Positions 42,135 to 51,128 of a stretch of 64,000 nucleotides of DNA are shown here, piece by piece (position 1 is the first letter of the stretch; each line of letters starts with the position of its first letter). The notes under the pieces are model-generated. The model was not told the DNA's origin, searched no databases, and worked only from the letters and a program-made list of their open reading frames with translations. The stretch comes from Labrenzia sp. VG12 (GTDB lineage: Bacteria > Pseudomonadota > Alphaproteobacteria > Rhizobiales > Stappiaceae), in assembly GCF_002237595.1 (NCBI RefSeq), contig NZ_CP022529.1, forward strand, positions 1,302,001-1,366,000. The letters are read 5' to 3'. A program made the translations under genes and the position numbers.

Positions 42135-42998
42135 TCATACCGCCTGCAAATCAGTAGCAGTATGGAACAGTTCGCGCAATCGCGTTGCGACCGAACCGGG
42201 ATGGCCATTGCCGATCATTCTGCCATCAACGCGTGTCACCGGCATCACGACACTGGTCGCAGCCGTGACAAAAGCTTCCTTCGCTTCAAAGGCCTCTTTC
42301 AGACTAAATGGCCTTTCTTCGAAGGTCAGCCCTTCCTTTTGTATTAGGTCAAGAACGACAGCACGCGTGATCCCGCGCAGGATACCACTTTCGGCCGGAC
42401 GCGTGACGAGCGCCCCCTCCTTGGTGACAATCCAGGCATTCGTCGACCCGCCTTCGGTGACATTGCCATCTGCATCCACGTACCAGGCTTCCTTGCCACC
42501 GTTCTCCTTTGCATTCTGCTTGGCCAGCACATTCGGCAGCAGAGCAACGGTCTTGATGTCGACGCGCGGCCAGCGGTTTTCCGGATAGCTGACCACGGCA
42601 ATGCCTTCGGCCGCCTGTGCGGCAGCTGCCGCCGGATTGGCGGAGCGCGCCGTTACCACGATCGAAGGTGCAACGGTTTCCGGCGGAAAGAAGTGATCGC
42701 GCTTGGAAACGCCACGCGTTACCTGGATATAGACGAGCCCGTTGCGCACGCGGTTCCGACGCACGACCTGGTGCAGGACAAACTCCACGGCCTTGCGGGT
42801 CATCGGCCAGTCGATGCGCAATTCAGAGAGCGAGCGGCCAAGCCGGTCCAGATGCCGCGGAATATCGACAATCTTCCCTTGCCAGACTTCACAGACCTCA
42901 TAAACGCCATCGGCAAACTGGTAACCGCGGTCTTCCACATGCACAGCCGCATCGGCATGACGTACATACTGGCCGTTGACATAGGCAATCCGGCTCAT
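42135..42998 (-). CDS. dat: D-amino acid aminotransferase
   Basis: This 287-residue fold-type IV PLP enzyme starts RIAYVNGQYVRHADAAVHVE and has DRGYQFADGVYEV, the PLP lysine in DIKTVALLPNVLAKQ and the phosphate site EGGSTNAWIV. It makes or uses D-alanine and D-glutamate by transamination. The strong ribosome-binding site GGAGGAC precedes ATG 42998. The position beside trkA and the ntr genes is common in Rhizobium relatives. A branched-chain transaminase is the alternative, less likely from the N-terminus. Confidence 0.9.
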   Translation of the reverse strand: MSRIAYVNGQYVRHADAAVHVEDRGYQFADGVYEVCEVWQGKIVDIPRHLDRLGRSLSELRIDWPMTRKAVEFVLHQVVRRNRVRNGLVYIQVTRGVSKRDHFFPPETVAPSIVVTARSANPAAAAAQAAEGIAVVSYPENRWPRVDIKTVALLPNVLAKQNAKENGGKEAWYVDADGNVTEGGSTNAWIVTKEGALVTRPAESGILRGITRAVVLDLIQKEGLTFEERPFSLKEAFEAKEAFVTAATSVVMPVTRVDGRMIGNGHPGSVATRLRELFHTATDLQAV

Positions 42999-43051
42999 GT
43001 GTCCTCCAGAATGAACGGTTCAACCTGAACCGATTGGTATTTTTGAAAGTT

Positions 43052-43067
43052 TTGACCTTTCGGTCAG
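43052..43067. promoter_or_regulatory. RutR-like dyad upstream of dat
   Basis: TTGACCTTTCGGTCAG has the same half-sites as the RutR operators (TTGACC and GGTCA) but different central bases. It lies 54 bp upstream of the dat start, a suitable operator position. Confidence 0.35.
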
Positions 43068-43100
43068 GCAATTGCAAGAACTGAAGACGAGCGAAATGCC

Positions 43101-44477
43101 TTAAAAGAAGTCAAGACTGACACGGAACATCTGCTCGACCTGCCGCACGCGATTTGCGACGGCGAAAATCACAATCCTGTCTTGCGCCTGGATCTGGAGA
43201 TCGCCATTGGGTGTCAGCACCTCGCCGCCGCGGAACACCGCTCCCACTCGGATACCTGACGGCAGGTCGATCACCCTGAGGGGTTTGCCGACCAGTGGCG
43301 ACGTATCCAGCGCTTCGGCTTCCACGATTTCAGCAGCACCGTTTTGCAACGAATGAACGCCCCGGATACGCCCCCTGCGCACATGTTGCAGGATCCTTGA
43401 AATGGTCACGGCACGCGGATTGATGAAGGCATCGATGCCGAGCGCGTTGGCAAAGGCGGGATAGCTCGGATTGTTCAGAAGGGACAGTGAGCGGCGGCAG
43501 CCAAGCTTCTTGGCCATGACCGAGGACAGGATGTTGACCTCGTCCTCGTTGGTCAGCGCCACCATCGTGTCCGCATCCCCGGCATCGGCCTCGTCCAGAA
43601 TGGTCTGGTCCAGCGCACTGCCATGCAGGATCACCGAGCGTTTCAGGTCATCGGCAACGGCCATGGCGCGTTCGCGCGAAGCTTCGATCAGCTTGATCTT
43701 GGTGCCGGTCTGCCTTTGTTCCAGAGCCTTTGCGACATAGAGCCCGATATTGCCGCCGCCTGCAATGATGACGCGGGCCGCCTCCGGCTCCTCGTGACCG
43801 AAGATGCTCAGGGTCCGGCGCACCTGGTCCCGGCGGGCAACCACATAGGCCAGATCGCCGGTCAGGATGGAGTCGCTGCTCTTGGGCACGAACAGCTTGT
43901 TGTTCCGGTAAAGCCCGACCACAACGGCCCCGAGATCGGGAAAGAGTTCCGTCAGCTGGCGCAGGGGTGTGTCGACAACGGGACAGTCCTCTTCGCACAT
44001 GATCCCGACAACAACGACCTGATCATCCGCAAAGCGAACCGTTTCCACAGCGCCCGGCAAGGCCAGCCGACGCAACACCATTTCACCGACTTCGATTTCC
44101 GGCGAAATGATCACGTCGATCGGCATGTTGTCGCGCGAGAACAGGTTGCGCCAACGGCCTTGCAGATAGGATTGCGCACGTACGCGAGCGACCTTGGTGG
44201 GCACATTGAACAGGGAATGCGCCACCTGGCACGCGACCATGTTGACCTCGTCATAAAGGGTCACGGCCACAATCATGTCCGCCTCTTCCGCGCCGGCCTG
44301 CGCCAGGATGTCAGGATGAGCGCCATGACCGACGAAGCCGCGCACATCCAGCTGGTCGCCAATGGCATTGATCAGCTGGGGCGAGGAATCGATCACCGAG
44401 ACGTCGTTTTGTTCCGCAGCCAGACGTTCGGCAATGCCGTAGCCCACCTGCCCCGCGCCACAAATCACGATTTTCAT
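43101..44477 (-). CDS. trkA: Trk potassium uptake protein TrkA
   Basis: This 458-residue cytoplasmic regulator has two repeats of an RCK (Rossmann, NAD-binding) plus TrkA_C domain: KIVICGAGQVGYGIAERLA at the start and RVIIAGGGNIGLYVAKALE near residue 233. It gates the TrkH/TrkG potassium channel through NAD(H) or ATP. It is the gene next downstream of ntrX, an arrangement shared by many alphaproteobacteria. The channel gene is not in the window. Confidence 0.95.
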   Translation of the reverse strand: MKIVICGAGQVGYGIAERLAAEQNDVSVIDSSPQLINAIGDQLDVRGFVGHGAHPDILAQAGAEEADMIVAVTLYDEVNMVACQVAHSLFNVPTKVARVRAQSYLQGRWRNLFSRDNMPIDVIISPEIEVGEMVLRRLALPGAVETVRFADDQVVVVGIMCEEDCPVVDTPLRQLTELFPDLGAVVVGLYRNNKLFVPKSSDSILTGDLAYVVARRDQVRRTLSIFGHEEPEAARVIIAGGGNIGLYVAKALEQRQTGTKIKLIEASRERAMAVADDLKRSVILHGSALDQTILDEADAGDADTMVALTNEDEVNILSSVMAKKLGCRRSLSLLNNPSYPAFANALGIDAFINPRAVTISRILQHVRRGRIRGVHSLQNGAAEIVEAEALDTSPLVGKPLRVIDLPSGIRVGAVFRGGEVLTPNGDLQIQAQDRIVIFAVANRVRQVEQMFRVSLDFF

Positions 44478-44531
44478 GGAAAGATCCCTTTCCCGGTCAG
44501 CCCGTTGTCACCACAGCCCATGCACAGGCCC

Positions 44532-45899
44532 TCAGGTCATTCCGAGGGTTTTCAGCTTCCGGTGCAGGGCAGATCGTTCCATACCGACAAATTCGGCCGT
44601 GCGCGAGATGTTCCCGTCGAAACGCTTGATCTGAGCCTGAAGATATTCACGCTCAAAGATCTCTCGGGCTTCACGAAGAGGCACGGACATCAGGTGCTCG
44701 CCGGTGCCCGAACTCGGCAGGTTCGGCAAGGTCTCGCCAATTTCCGCCGGCAACAGGTCGGCCGTGATGGTGCTGTCCGGTTCACCCCGGCTCAGGATCA
44801 TCAGCCGTTCGACGTTGTTGCGCAGCTGACGCACATTGCCTGGCCAGTCATGGGTCTGGAGAACCGCCATGGCATCGTCGCCGATCGGCCGCAGCGGGAT
44901 ACCGGATGCGGTTGAAATCTGATCCATGAAGTGATGAACAAGAACCGGAATGTCCTCACGGCGCTCGGCAAGGCCCGGCACACGAAGCGGCACCACGCTC
45001 AGTCGGTGATAGAGATCCTGCCGGAACAACCCGGACGCAATATGCTCTTCGAGGTTTTTTGAGGTGGAGGACAGGATGCGGATATCAACCTGCACCTTCT
45101 GTGTCCCCCCAACGCGTGAGAAACTCTGTTCGACCAGAACCCGCAGGATCTTGCCCTGCGTTTCTGCCGGCATGTCCGCGACTTCATCGAGATAGAGCGT
45201 GCCGCTATGCGCCTCTTCCAGCGCCCCGATTTTCCGCAAGTTTCCGTTTTCGTCTTCGATACCGAAAAGTTCTTCTTCCATACGCGCCGGCGTGATGGTC
45301 GCGGCATTCAGGACGACAAACGGGCTCTTGTGACGAGGCGACTGATCATGAATCATGCGCGCCGCCTGCTCCTTGCCCGCGCCTGACGGGCCAACGATCA
45401 GAATGCGGCTGTTGGTGCCGGATATCTTTTGAATGGTCTGACGCAGATTATGCGCTGCCGACGAGTTGCCGATGATCTCGTTGCTGTCGCCGCTGCGTTG
45501 CTTCAGATCGCGGATTTCCCGCTTCAGGCTGGAGGCCTCAAGCGCACGCTCGACAATATGGATGAGCCGGTCCGCCTTGAACGGCTTCTCGATATAGTCA
45601 TAGGCGCCGCGCTTGATGGCCGAGACCGCGGTTTCGATATTGCCGTGACCGGATATGATTACAACCGGCATGTCCGGATCGGTTTCCTTGAACAGATCCA
45701 GGAGCGCCAGACCGTCCAGGCGGCTGCCCATGAGCCAGATGTCGAGAATGACAAGCGACGGTTTGCGTTCCTTAACCGCAGCAAGAGCGCTGTCTGAATC
45801 ATGTGCGGTACGTGTTCCATACCCGTCATCATCCAGAATGCCCGCGATCATCTCGCGAATATCGGTTTCGTCGTCAACGACTAGAATATCATGCGCCAT
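44532..45899 (-). CDS. ntrX: Nitrogen regulation response regulator NtrX
   Basis: This 455-residue response regulator has a receiver domain (ILVVDDETDIREMI at the start, phospho-acceptor in LVILDIWLMG), a sigma-54-type AAA+ domain (VGPSGAGKEQAARMIH) and a Fis-type HTH end (SRTAEFVGMERSALHRKLK). The sigma-54 contact loop, normally GAFTGA, is missing: the region reads EELFGIEDENGNLRKIGALE. This is typical of alphaproteobacterial NtrX, which does not activate sigma-54 promoters. It overlaps ntrY by 11 bases. Confidence 0.95.
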   Translation of the reverse strand: MAHDILVVDDETDIREMIAGILDDDGYGTRTAHDSDSALAAVKERKPSLVILDIWLMGSRLDGLALLDLFKETDPDMPVVIISGHGNIETAVSAIKRGAYDYIEKPFKADRLIHIVERALEASSLKREIRDLKQRSGDSNEIIGNSSAAHNLRQTIQKISGTNSRILIVGPSGAGKEQAARMIHDQSPRHKSPFVVLNAATITPARMEEELFGIEDENGNLRKIGALEEAHSGTLYLDEVADMPAETQGKILRVLVEQSFSRVGGTQKVQVDIRILSSTSKNLEEHIASGLFRQDLYHRLSVVPLRVPGLAERREDIPVLVHHFMDQISTASGIPLRPIGDDAMAVLQTHDWPGNVRQLRNNVERLMILSRGEPDSTITADLLPAEIGETLPNLPSSGTGEHLMSVPLREAREIFEREYLQAQIKRFDGNISRTAEFVGMERSALHRKLKTLGMT

Positions 45900-48153
45900 G
45901 GGCAGTCACTGCTTGGTTTTGCGGTTCGGTCTCCTGGTCAACGTCGGCATGAACAGCCATTGTCAGTCGAACCAGGGTTCCCGTGTCGTCAGGGTTGCTT
46001 TTCGGGGCGTCCAGCAATTCAATGCCGCCGCCATGGTCTTCCAGAATCTTGCGGACAATAGCGAGGCCGAGACCGGTCCCCTTTTCCCGCGTGGTCATGT
46101 ATGGCTCCAGAAGCCGAGCCCGGTTTTCCTCGGGCAGACCGATGCCATTGTCAATAACATCAATAACAATTCTGTCCGAACCGTCGGTGTCATCTGATCG
46201 AAGCCGAACCTCGACCTTGCCCTTGGGCATGTCTTCGCCGGTCCGGGCGCCAACGGCTTCAGTCGCATTCTTGACCACATTGGTCAGAGCCTGCCCCACC
46301 AGACGCGCATCGAATACAGCCGGAACGGCTTCGGGCGGCACATCCACCGTGACGCTGATGTCGGGATTGGCTACGGACTGCATGAAGGCGGCATCGCGGA
46401 CCACTTCGCGCATGTCGCCGCTCACTTTCTTCGGCTTGCGCATGCGGGCAAAAGAGGAGAATTCATCGACCATCTGACCAATATCGCCCACCTGGCGGAC
46501 AATCGTATCGATGCATTGGTCAAACACCTGACGGTCATCCTCGACCTTCTTGCCGTACCGGCGGCGTATCCGCTCAGCAGACAGCTGAATCGGCGTCAAC
46601 GGGTTCTTGATCTCGTGGGCAATACGGCGGGCAACATCGGCCCAGGCAGAATTGCGCTGGGCAGATACCAGATCCGTAATGTCGTCCAGCGTCACGACAA
46701 AGCCCTGCTCACGCCGGGTGGATTGCTCACGGGTGATCCGGACGTTGATCGTGCGCAACCGTCCGCCCCGGGTAACCTCTATCTGGGTTTCCGGAAGACG
46801 ATCATTGTCGTTTGCCTGAACGTCGGCGACACAATCGCTGAGTTCGGGCACCACCTCGCCTAGGGGCTTGTTGAGGATCTGAACCTCATCAAGCTGCAAC
46901 AACTCGAGCGCAGAGCGGTTGACCAGCATGATCGAAGCTTCGTCGTCGACACTGATCACACCGGTCGAGACCCCTGACAGAACCGCTTCATTGAACCGGC
47001 GTCTGCGATCGATCTGTTCGTTCGCTGCCAGCAGCGCGTCGCGCTGACCCAGCAACTGCCCGGTCATCTTGTTGAAGGTCTCGCCGAGATTGGCAAGATC
47101 ACCACCCGATTTTTCCGTCCGGACCTTGACGGCAAGATTGCCCTTGGCGACCTCATCCGCTGCCGAGATCAGGGCCCTGATCGGCGACACCAGCCGGTTG
47201 GCGAACCCGAAACCGATCCAGATTGCTGACAGAAGGAGAACCAACGCCACTCCGAGATAAACAAGCGCAAAGGCAAACTGCACGCCGAAACGACTGTTTT
47301 CCATCTGCTGGTATTGAGAAGCACCATCTTCGGCCAGCCGCAGATATTCAAGAACGCGCCGGTCGGTCGCGCGAACGGCATAGAGGTAGAAATTGTCATA
47401 GGCCGACAGTTTCATGATGCCGCCAACCAGATTGGACGTGCCCGGTGCAATCAGGATCGGATCTCCCGACTTGGCTCTGAAGAAACTGTCCGCCGGCGGC
47501 AAGGGAACTTCAATCGCCGGATCCAGAATGACCCGTGTGACCACTTCACCGCTGTCGTTCAGGATATAGGCCGCAAGGATACCGCGCAGCGACACCTGAG
47601 CGGCAAAAAACTGATCGAAACGCGTGGGCTCGAACTCGTAAACCGCCTTTGCCCGGTCGATGTCGTTCGACATGGCGATCAGGTCGCCGCGCAACACCCT
47701 TGCATGTTCCTGCAGATAGGCCTGCGCCACCGTCAGCGCATTGTCGATGATCTGTCGGGTCCGGTCTTCGAACCATCTGTCCAGACCGCGGTCCAATGTC
47801 ACTGCAGCCAGAATGGCCATGAGAACAGCCGGCACGGCAGCAACAACACTGAAGAGTGCAACAACCCTCACATGGAGGCGCGCGGCTGCTCGCCCGCGCT
47901 GGCGCGCCTGCCAAAGTTTCAGGATCTCGAAGGAGATGACACCGAGCAGGATGGCAGCAAGCGCACCGTTGATAGTCATCGCCGTCATGATGACGTCGCG
48001 TGTCGGATCAATTGACGTCAGACCCATCAGGATTGCAAAGGTTACGCCGATGGAGACCAGCGCAACCACCATGATGGCGAGCCCCATCCGGCGCCAGATC
48101 TTTCCCGCCGCGCTGGACGGTGCGACTGTCTGTTGTTCAGCTTCCAGTATCAT
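45889..48153 (-). CDS. ntrY: Nitrogen regulation sensor kinase NtrY
   Basis: This 754-residue membrane kinase has several N-terminal membrane segments (about 25-130 and 285-315) around an extracytoplasmic sensing loop, then a HAMP domain (NRLVSPIRALISAADEVAKG), a PAS domain, the H-box ARRIAHEIKNPLTPIQLSAE and the ATPase boxes DNGIGLPEENR and GTGLGLAIVRKI. It phosphorylates NtrX and can respond to nitrogen or redox state. It lies upstream of ntrX on the same strand. Confidence 0.95.
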   Translation of the reverse strand: MILEAEQQTVAPSSAAGKIWRRMGLAIMVVALVSIGVTFAILMGLTSIDPTRDVIMTAMTINGALAAILLGVISFEILKLWQARQRGRAAARLHVRVVALFSVVAAVPAVLMAILAAVTLDRGLDRWFEDRTRQIIDNALTVAQAYLQEHARVLRGDLIAMSNDIDRAKAVYEFEPTRFDQFFAAQVSLRGILAAYILNDSGEVVTRVILDPAIEVPLPPADSFFRAKSGDPILIAPGTSNLVGGIMKLSAYDNFYLYAVRATDRRVLEYLRLAEDGASQYQQMENSRFGVQFAFALVYLGVALVLLLSAIWIGFGFANRLVSPIRALISAADEVAKGNLAVKVRTEKSGGDLANLGETFNKMTGQLLGQRDALLAANEQIDRRRRFNEAVLSGVSTGVISVDDEASIMLVNRSALELLQLDEVQILNKPLGEVVPELSDCVADVQANDNDRLPETQIEVTRGGRLRTINVRITREQSTRREQGFVVTLDDITDLVSAQRNSAWADVARRIAHEIKNPLTPIQLSAERIRRRYGKKVEDDRQVFDQCIDTIVRQVGDIGQMVDEFSSFARMRKPKKVSGDMREVVRDAAFMQSVANPDISVTVDVPPEAVPAVFDARLVGQALTNVVKNATEAVGARTGEDMPKGKVEVRLRSDDTDGSDRIVIDVIDNGIGLPEENRARLLEPYMTTREKGTGLGLAIVRKILEDHGGGIELLDAPKSNPDDTGTLVRLTMAVHADVDQETEPQNQAVTAHGA

Positions 48154-48534
48154 TCGGCCTCAAACGCCCAGAACCCGCAAATTCGTGCGGGTTCATTACC
48201 TGTTTGCGGCAAACTTATCACACATTGTTGCGAAATTGAGACAGAGGAAGCGCAGCGCTGAAAAAATGCGGTGGATGAGCACCAAAAGAAACACAAAACA
48301 TTGTTTTTAAGTTCTTTTTTCCAAAAGAACACGCGACCCAAGAACAAGTCTCCGCCGAACCGGCTTCCCCTGACCGAGTGAGCAGAACAGGCGTAGCACC
48401 CTCGGGACCAGTTCGCTTCAATCAGCTCATCAACGTATTTGTCTACCAGGCAACCAGCGCCACGCTGCAACACCAGATCGCCGAACTGGACGAATACCTT
48501 CCGGAGGTGGACGAGACTCCGCTGTTTGTTCGAA
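48154..48534. other. 381-bp gap between ntrC and ntrY
   Basis: No gene. It presumably holds the ntrYX promoter on the minus strand. Two hairpins are visible: ACCCGCA/TGCGGGT at 48173-48192, just upstream of ntrY, and the A/T-rich GTTCTTTT/AAAAGAAC at 48311-48330, which is flanked by T- and A-runs and could end the ntrBC message. Confidence 0.5.
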
Positions 48535-49980
48535 CTACCGGCTCAGCCGCATCACCTGGACATCGAGGTCCCGGATCTTCTTGCGCAGCGTGTTGCGGTT
48601 GACCCCCAGAAGCTCGGCCGCCTTGATCTGATTGCCGCGTGTCGCCGCCAGAGCAGCACTGATCAACGGATATTCGACCTCGCGCAGGATGCGGTGATAG
48701 AGGCCGGGAGGTGGCAAGGCTTCGCCAAACGTGTCGAAATATCCCGCCAGATAGCGTTCAACTGAGTTGCCAAGATTGATGTTTTCCGAAGCTTCCTCTT
48801 CCATCTGGGAGACTGTCGGCTGGCTGAGTTCCTGTTCCAGAAGGACTTCACTGATGACATCCTGCGGATAGAGCGCAGCCAGTCTTCTCACCAGGTTTTC
48901 CAGTTCGCGCACGTTGCCAGGCCAGCGGTAGCGCCGCAGCAGGTTCAAGGCGCCCTGGTCGATCTGCTTGGCAGGAAGACCTTCCTTTTCCACCAGGGTA
49001 AAGAAATGCCGGACCAGATCCGGAATGTCCTCAACGCGCTCGCGCAGCGGTGGCAACCGGATCGGTACGACATTCAGACGGAAATAGAGATCTTCCCGGA
49101 AGAGGCCCTGGTTGATCAGGTGCCTGAGGTCCTTGTTCGTCGCTGCTATGATCCGGACATCGGTCTTGATCGGCGTGCGGCCACCAACCGTCGTGTATTC
49201 CCCCTGCTGGAGAACACGCAGCAAACGGGTTTGCGCCTCCATCGGCATGTCGCCGATTTCATCGAGAAACAGCGTTCCGCCGTCGGCCTGTTCGAAGCGG
49301 CCTGAGCTGCGGTTCTGTGCGCCGGTAAACGCGCCCTTCTCGTGGCCGAACAACTCCGCCTCGATCAGGTCCCGGGGAATGGCTGCCATGTTGATGGCAA
49401 CAAATGGCCCGTTGCGGCGTTTGCCATAGTCATGCAGGGCACGGGCAACGAGCTCCTTGCCCGTTCCCGACTCGCCATTGATCATGACCGTGAGATCGGT
49501 CTGCATCAGCCGCGCCAGAACCCGGTAGATCTCCTGCATGGCGGGAGACCGCCCGACAAGAGGCATGCCCTCGCCTGTGTCTTCGAGGTCGACGGCGGGT
49601 TTTCTCTTCGGCTCTTCCAGCGCCCGCTGGACGATGCTGGTCAGTTCCTTCAGGTCAAAGGGCTTTGGAAGATACTCGTATGCGCCTTTTTCAGACGCCT
49701 TGATTGCGGTCATGAACGTGTTCTGCGCGCTCATCACCAGAACCGGCAGTTCCGGCCGCATTTTCTTCATGCGCGGCAGCACGTCGAAAATGTTTTCATC
49801 GGGCATCACCACGTCCGTAATCACCAGGTCGCCGTCGCCGGAGGACACCCACCGCCACAGGGTCGAGGCGTTGGACGTCAGCCGGACGGTATAACCGGCA
49901 CGGGACAGGGCCTGATTGAGAACCGTGCGGATGGCCGCATCATCATCAGCAACTAAAATCGTGCCGCTTGGCATGGTCAA
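48535..49980 (-). CDS. ntrC: Nitrogen regulation response regulator NtrC
   Basis: This 481-residue sigma-54 activator has a receiver (ILVADDDAAIRTVL, acceptor in LVITDVVMPDE), an AAA+ domain with Walker A GESGTGKELVA, the intact sigma-54 loop GAFTGA and DEIGDM, and a Fis HTH (KAAELLGVNRNTLRKKIRDL). It activates nitrogen assimilation genes when phosphorylated by NtrB. Its start overlaps the ntrB stop (ATGA). Confidence 0.97.
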   Translation of the reverse strand: MTMPSGTILVADDDAAIRTVLNQALSRAGYTVRLTSNASTLWRWVSSGDGDLVITDVVMPDENIFDVLPRMKKMRPELPVLVMSAQNTFMTAIKASEKGAYEYLPKPFDLKELTSIVQRALEEPKRKPAVDLEDTGEGMPLVGRSPAMQEIYRVLARLMQTDLTVMINGESGTGKELVARALHDYGKRRNGPFVAINMAAIPRDLIEAELFGHEKGAFTGAQNRSSGRFEQADGGTLFLDEIGDMPMEAQTRLLRVLQQGEYTTVGGRTPIKTDVRIIAATNKDLRHLINQGLFREDLYFRLNVVPIRLPPLRERVEDIPDLVRHFFTLVEKEGLPAKQIDQGALNLLRRYRWPGNVRELENLVRRLAALYPQDVISEVLLEQELSQPTVSQMEEEASENINLGNSVERYLAGYFDTFGEALPPPGLYHRILREVEYPLISAALAATRGNQIKAAELLGVNRNTLRKKIRDLDVQVMRLSR

Positions 49981-51128
49981 ATCGTTCCCTTGCTGGACGG
50001 GGTCGGCAGCGCCTCCCCTTCACCCGTGAATGCAGGCATCAGGATCCGGAAAACGGTTTTGTGGCGCTGGCTGTCACATTCAATGACGCCGCCATGATCA
50101 CCTATGATCTTGGCAACCAGTGCCAGGCCGAGGCCGGAACCGTTGGTCTTGGTTGAGATGAATGGCTCGAAGAGATGCGGCAGAAGATCGTCCGGCACAC
50201 CGGGGCCGTTGTCCTGCACGCAGAACTCCAATGGCAAGCTGACCTTGTCATCGGTGCCCGGCACCGACAGCCGCACGCCGGGGCGGAATGCGGTCGACAC
50301 CTTGATCTCGCCGTCAGGATCGTCACCGATTGCCTCGCAGGCATTCTTGATGAGATTCAGAAAGACCTGGATCAGCTGATCCTTGTTGGCAAACACGGCC
50401 GGCAGCGATGGGTCATAGACCTCGACAATGCGCTTGTCGCGCGCAAAACCGGAATCGGCCAGCCGCTTCACATGGTCGAGAACGATATGAATGTTGACCG
50501 GTTCGCGTTCGATAGGCCGCTCGTCCGAGAAGACTTCCATCCGGTCAACCAGTTTCACGATCCGGTCGGTCTCGTCCATGATCAATCGCGTCAAGGCCCG
50601 GTCTTCGGCAGGCACCGACTGTTCAATCAGCTGAGCGGCGCCGCGAATGCCCGACAGCGGATTCTTGATCTCGTGCGCCAGCATGGCCGCAAGTCCCGTG
50701 ACGGTGCGCGCCGCGCCCCTGGAAGTCAGCTGACGGTCAATTTTTTCCGCCATGGTTCGTTCCTGGAACATCAGGACAACAGCGCCGGGCCGGTCTGACA
50801 CCGGCGCGGCATTGATATCAACCACCTTGGGGGCACCGATGCGCGGAGACCCAATATCAACCTTGTACTCGTTGACCGGAGCAGCCCGTTCGCGCACCTG
50901 ATCGATCAGGGTCAGCAGCGGGCTGCCAAAGGGAACAAAGTCGCTGATCGGATGACGGCGGAGCACCGATACACTGGAGCGCATGAAAATCTCGGCTGCC
51001 ATATTCGCCGATTCAATCACGCCATCGGGCGCCACCAGCAGCACAGGATGAGGAAGCGCGTCCAGAATGATGGGCCCGTCGCTGGCAAGAGCGGCCGTCC
51101 GGCCGGAAGGAGACGCAAGATCCGTCAA
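49977..51128 (-). CDS. ntrB: Nitrogen regulation sensor kinase NtrB
   Basis: This soluble kinase of about 383 residues has an N-terminal PAS domain (LDALPHPVLLVAPDGVIESA), the H-box AMLAHEIKNPLSGIRGAAQL, and ATPase boxes DNGPGVPDDLLPHLF and GSGLGLALVAKIIGDHGG. With PII it controls NtrC phosphorylation. I place the start at TTG 51128, which overlaps the dusB stop (TTGA); a GTG at 51161 would add 11 residues. Neither has a clear ribosome-binding site. The dusB-ntrB-ntrC order is the classical nifR3 arrangement. Confidence 0.92.
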   Translation of the reverse strand: MTDLASPSGRTAALASDGPIILDALPHPVLLVAPDGVIESANMAAEIFMRSSVSVLRRHPISDFVPFGSPLLTLIDQVRERAAPVNEYKVDIGSPRIGAPKVVDINAAPVSDRPGAVVLMFQERTMAEKIDRQLTSRGAARTVTGLAAMLAHEIKNPLSGIRGAAQLIEQSVPAEDRALTRLIMDETDRIVKLVDRMEVFSDERPIEREPVNIHIVLDHVKRLADSGFARDKRIVEVYDPSLPAVFANKDQLIQVFLNLIKNACEAIGDDPDGEIKVSTAFRPGVRLSVPGTDDKVSLPLEFCVQDNGPGVPDDLLPHLFEPFISTKTNGSGLGLALVAKIIGDHGGVIECDSQRHKTVFRILMPAFTGEGEALPTPSSKGTI

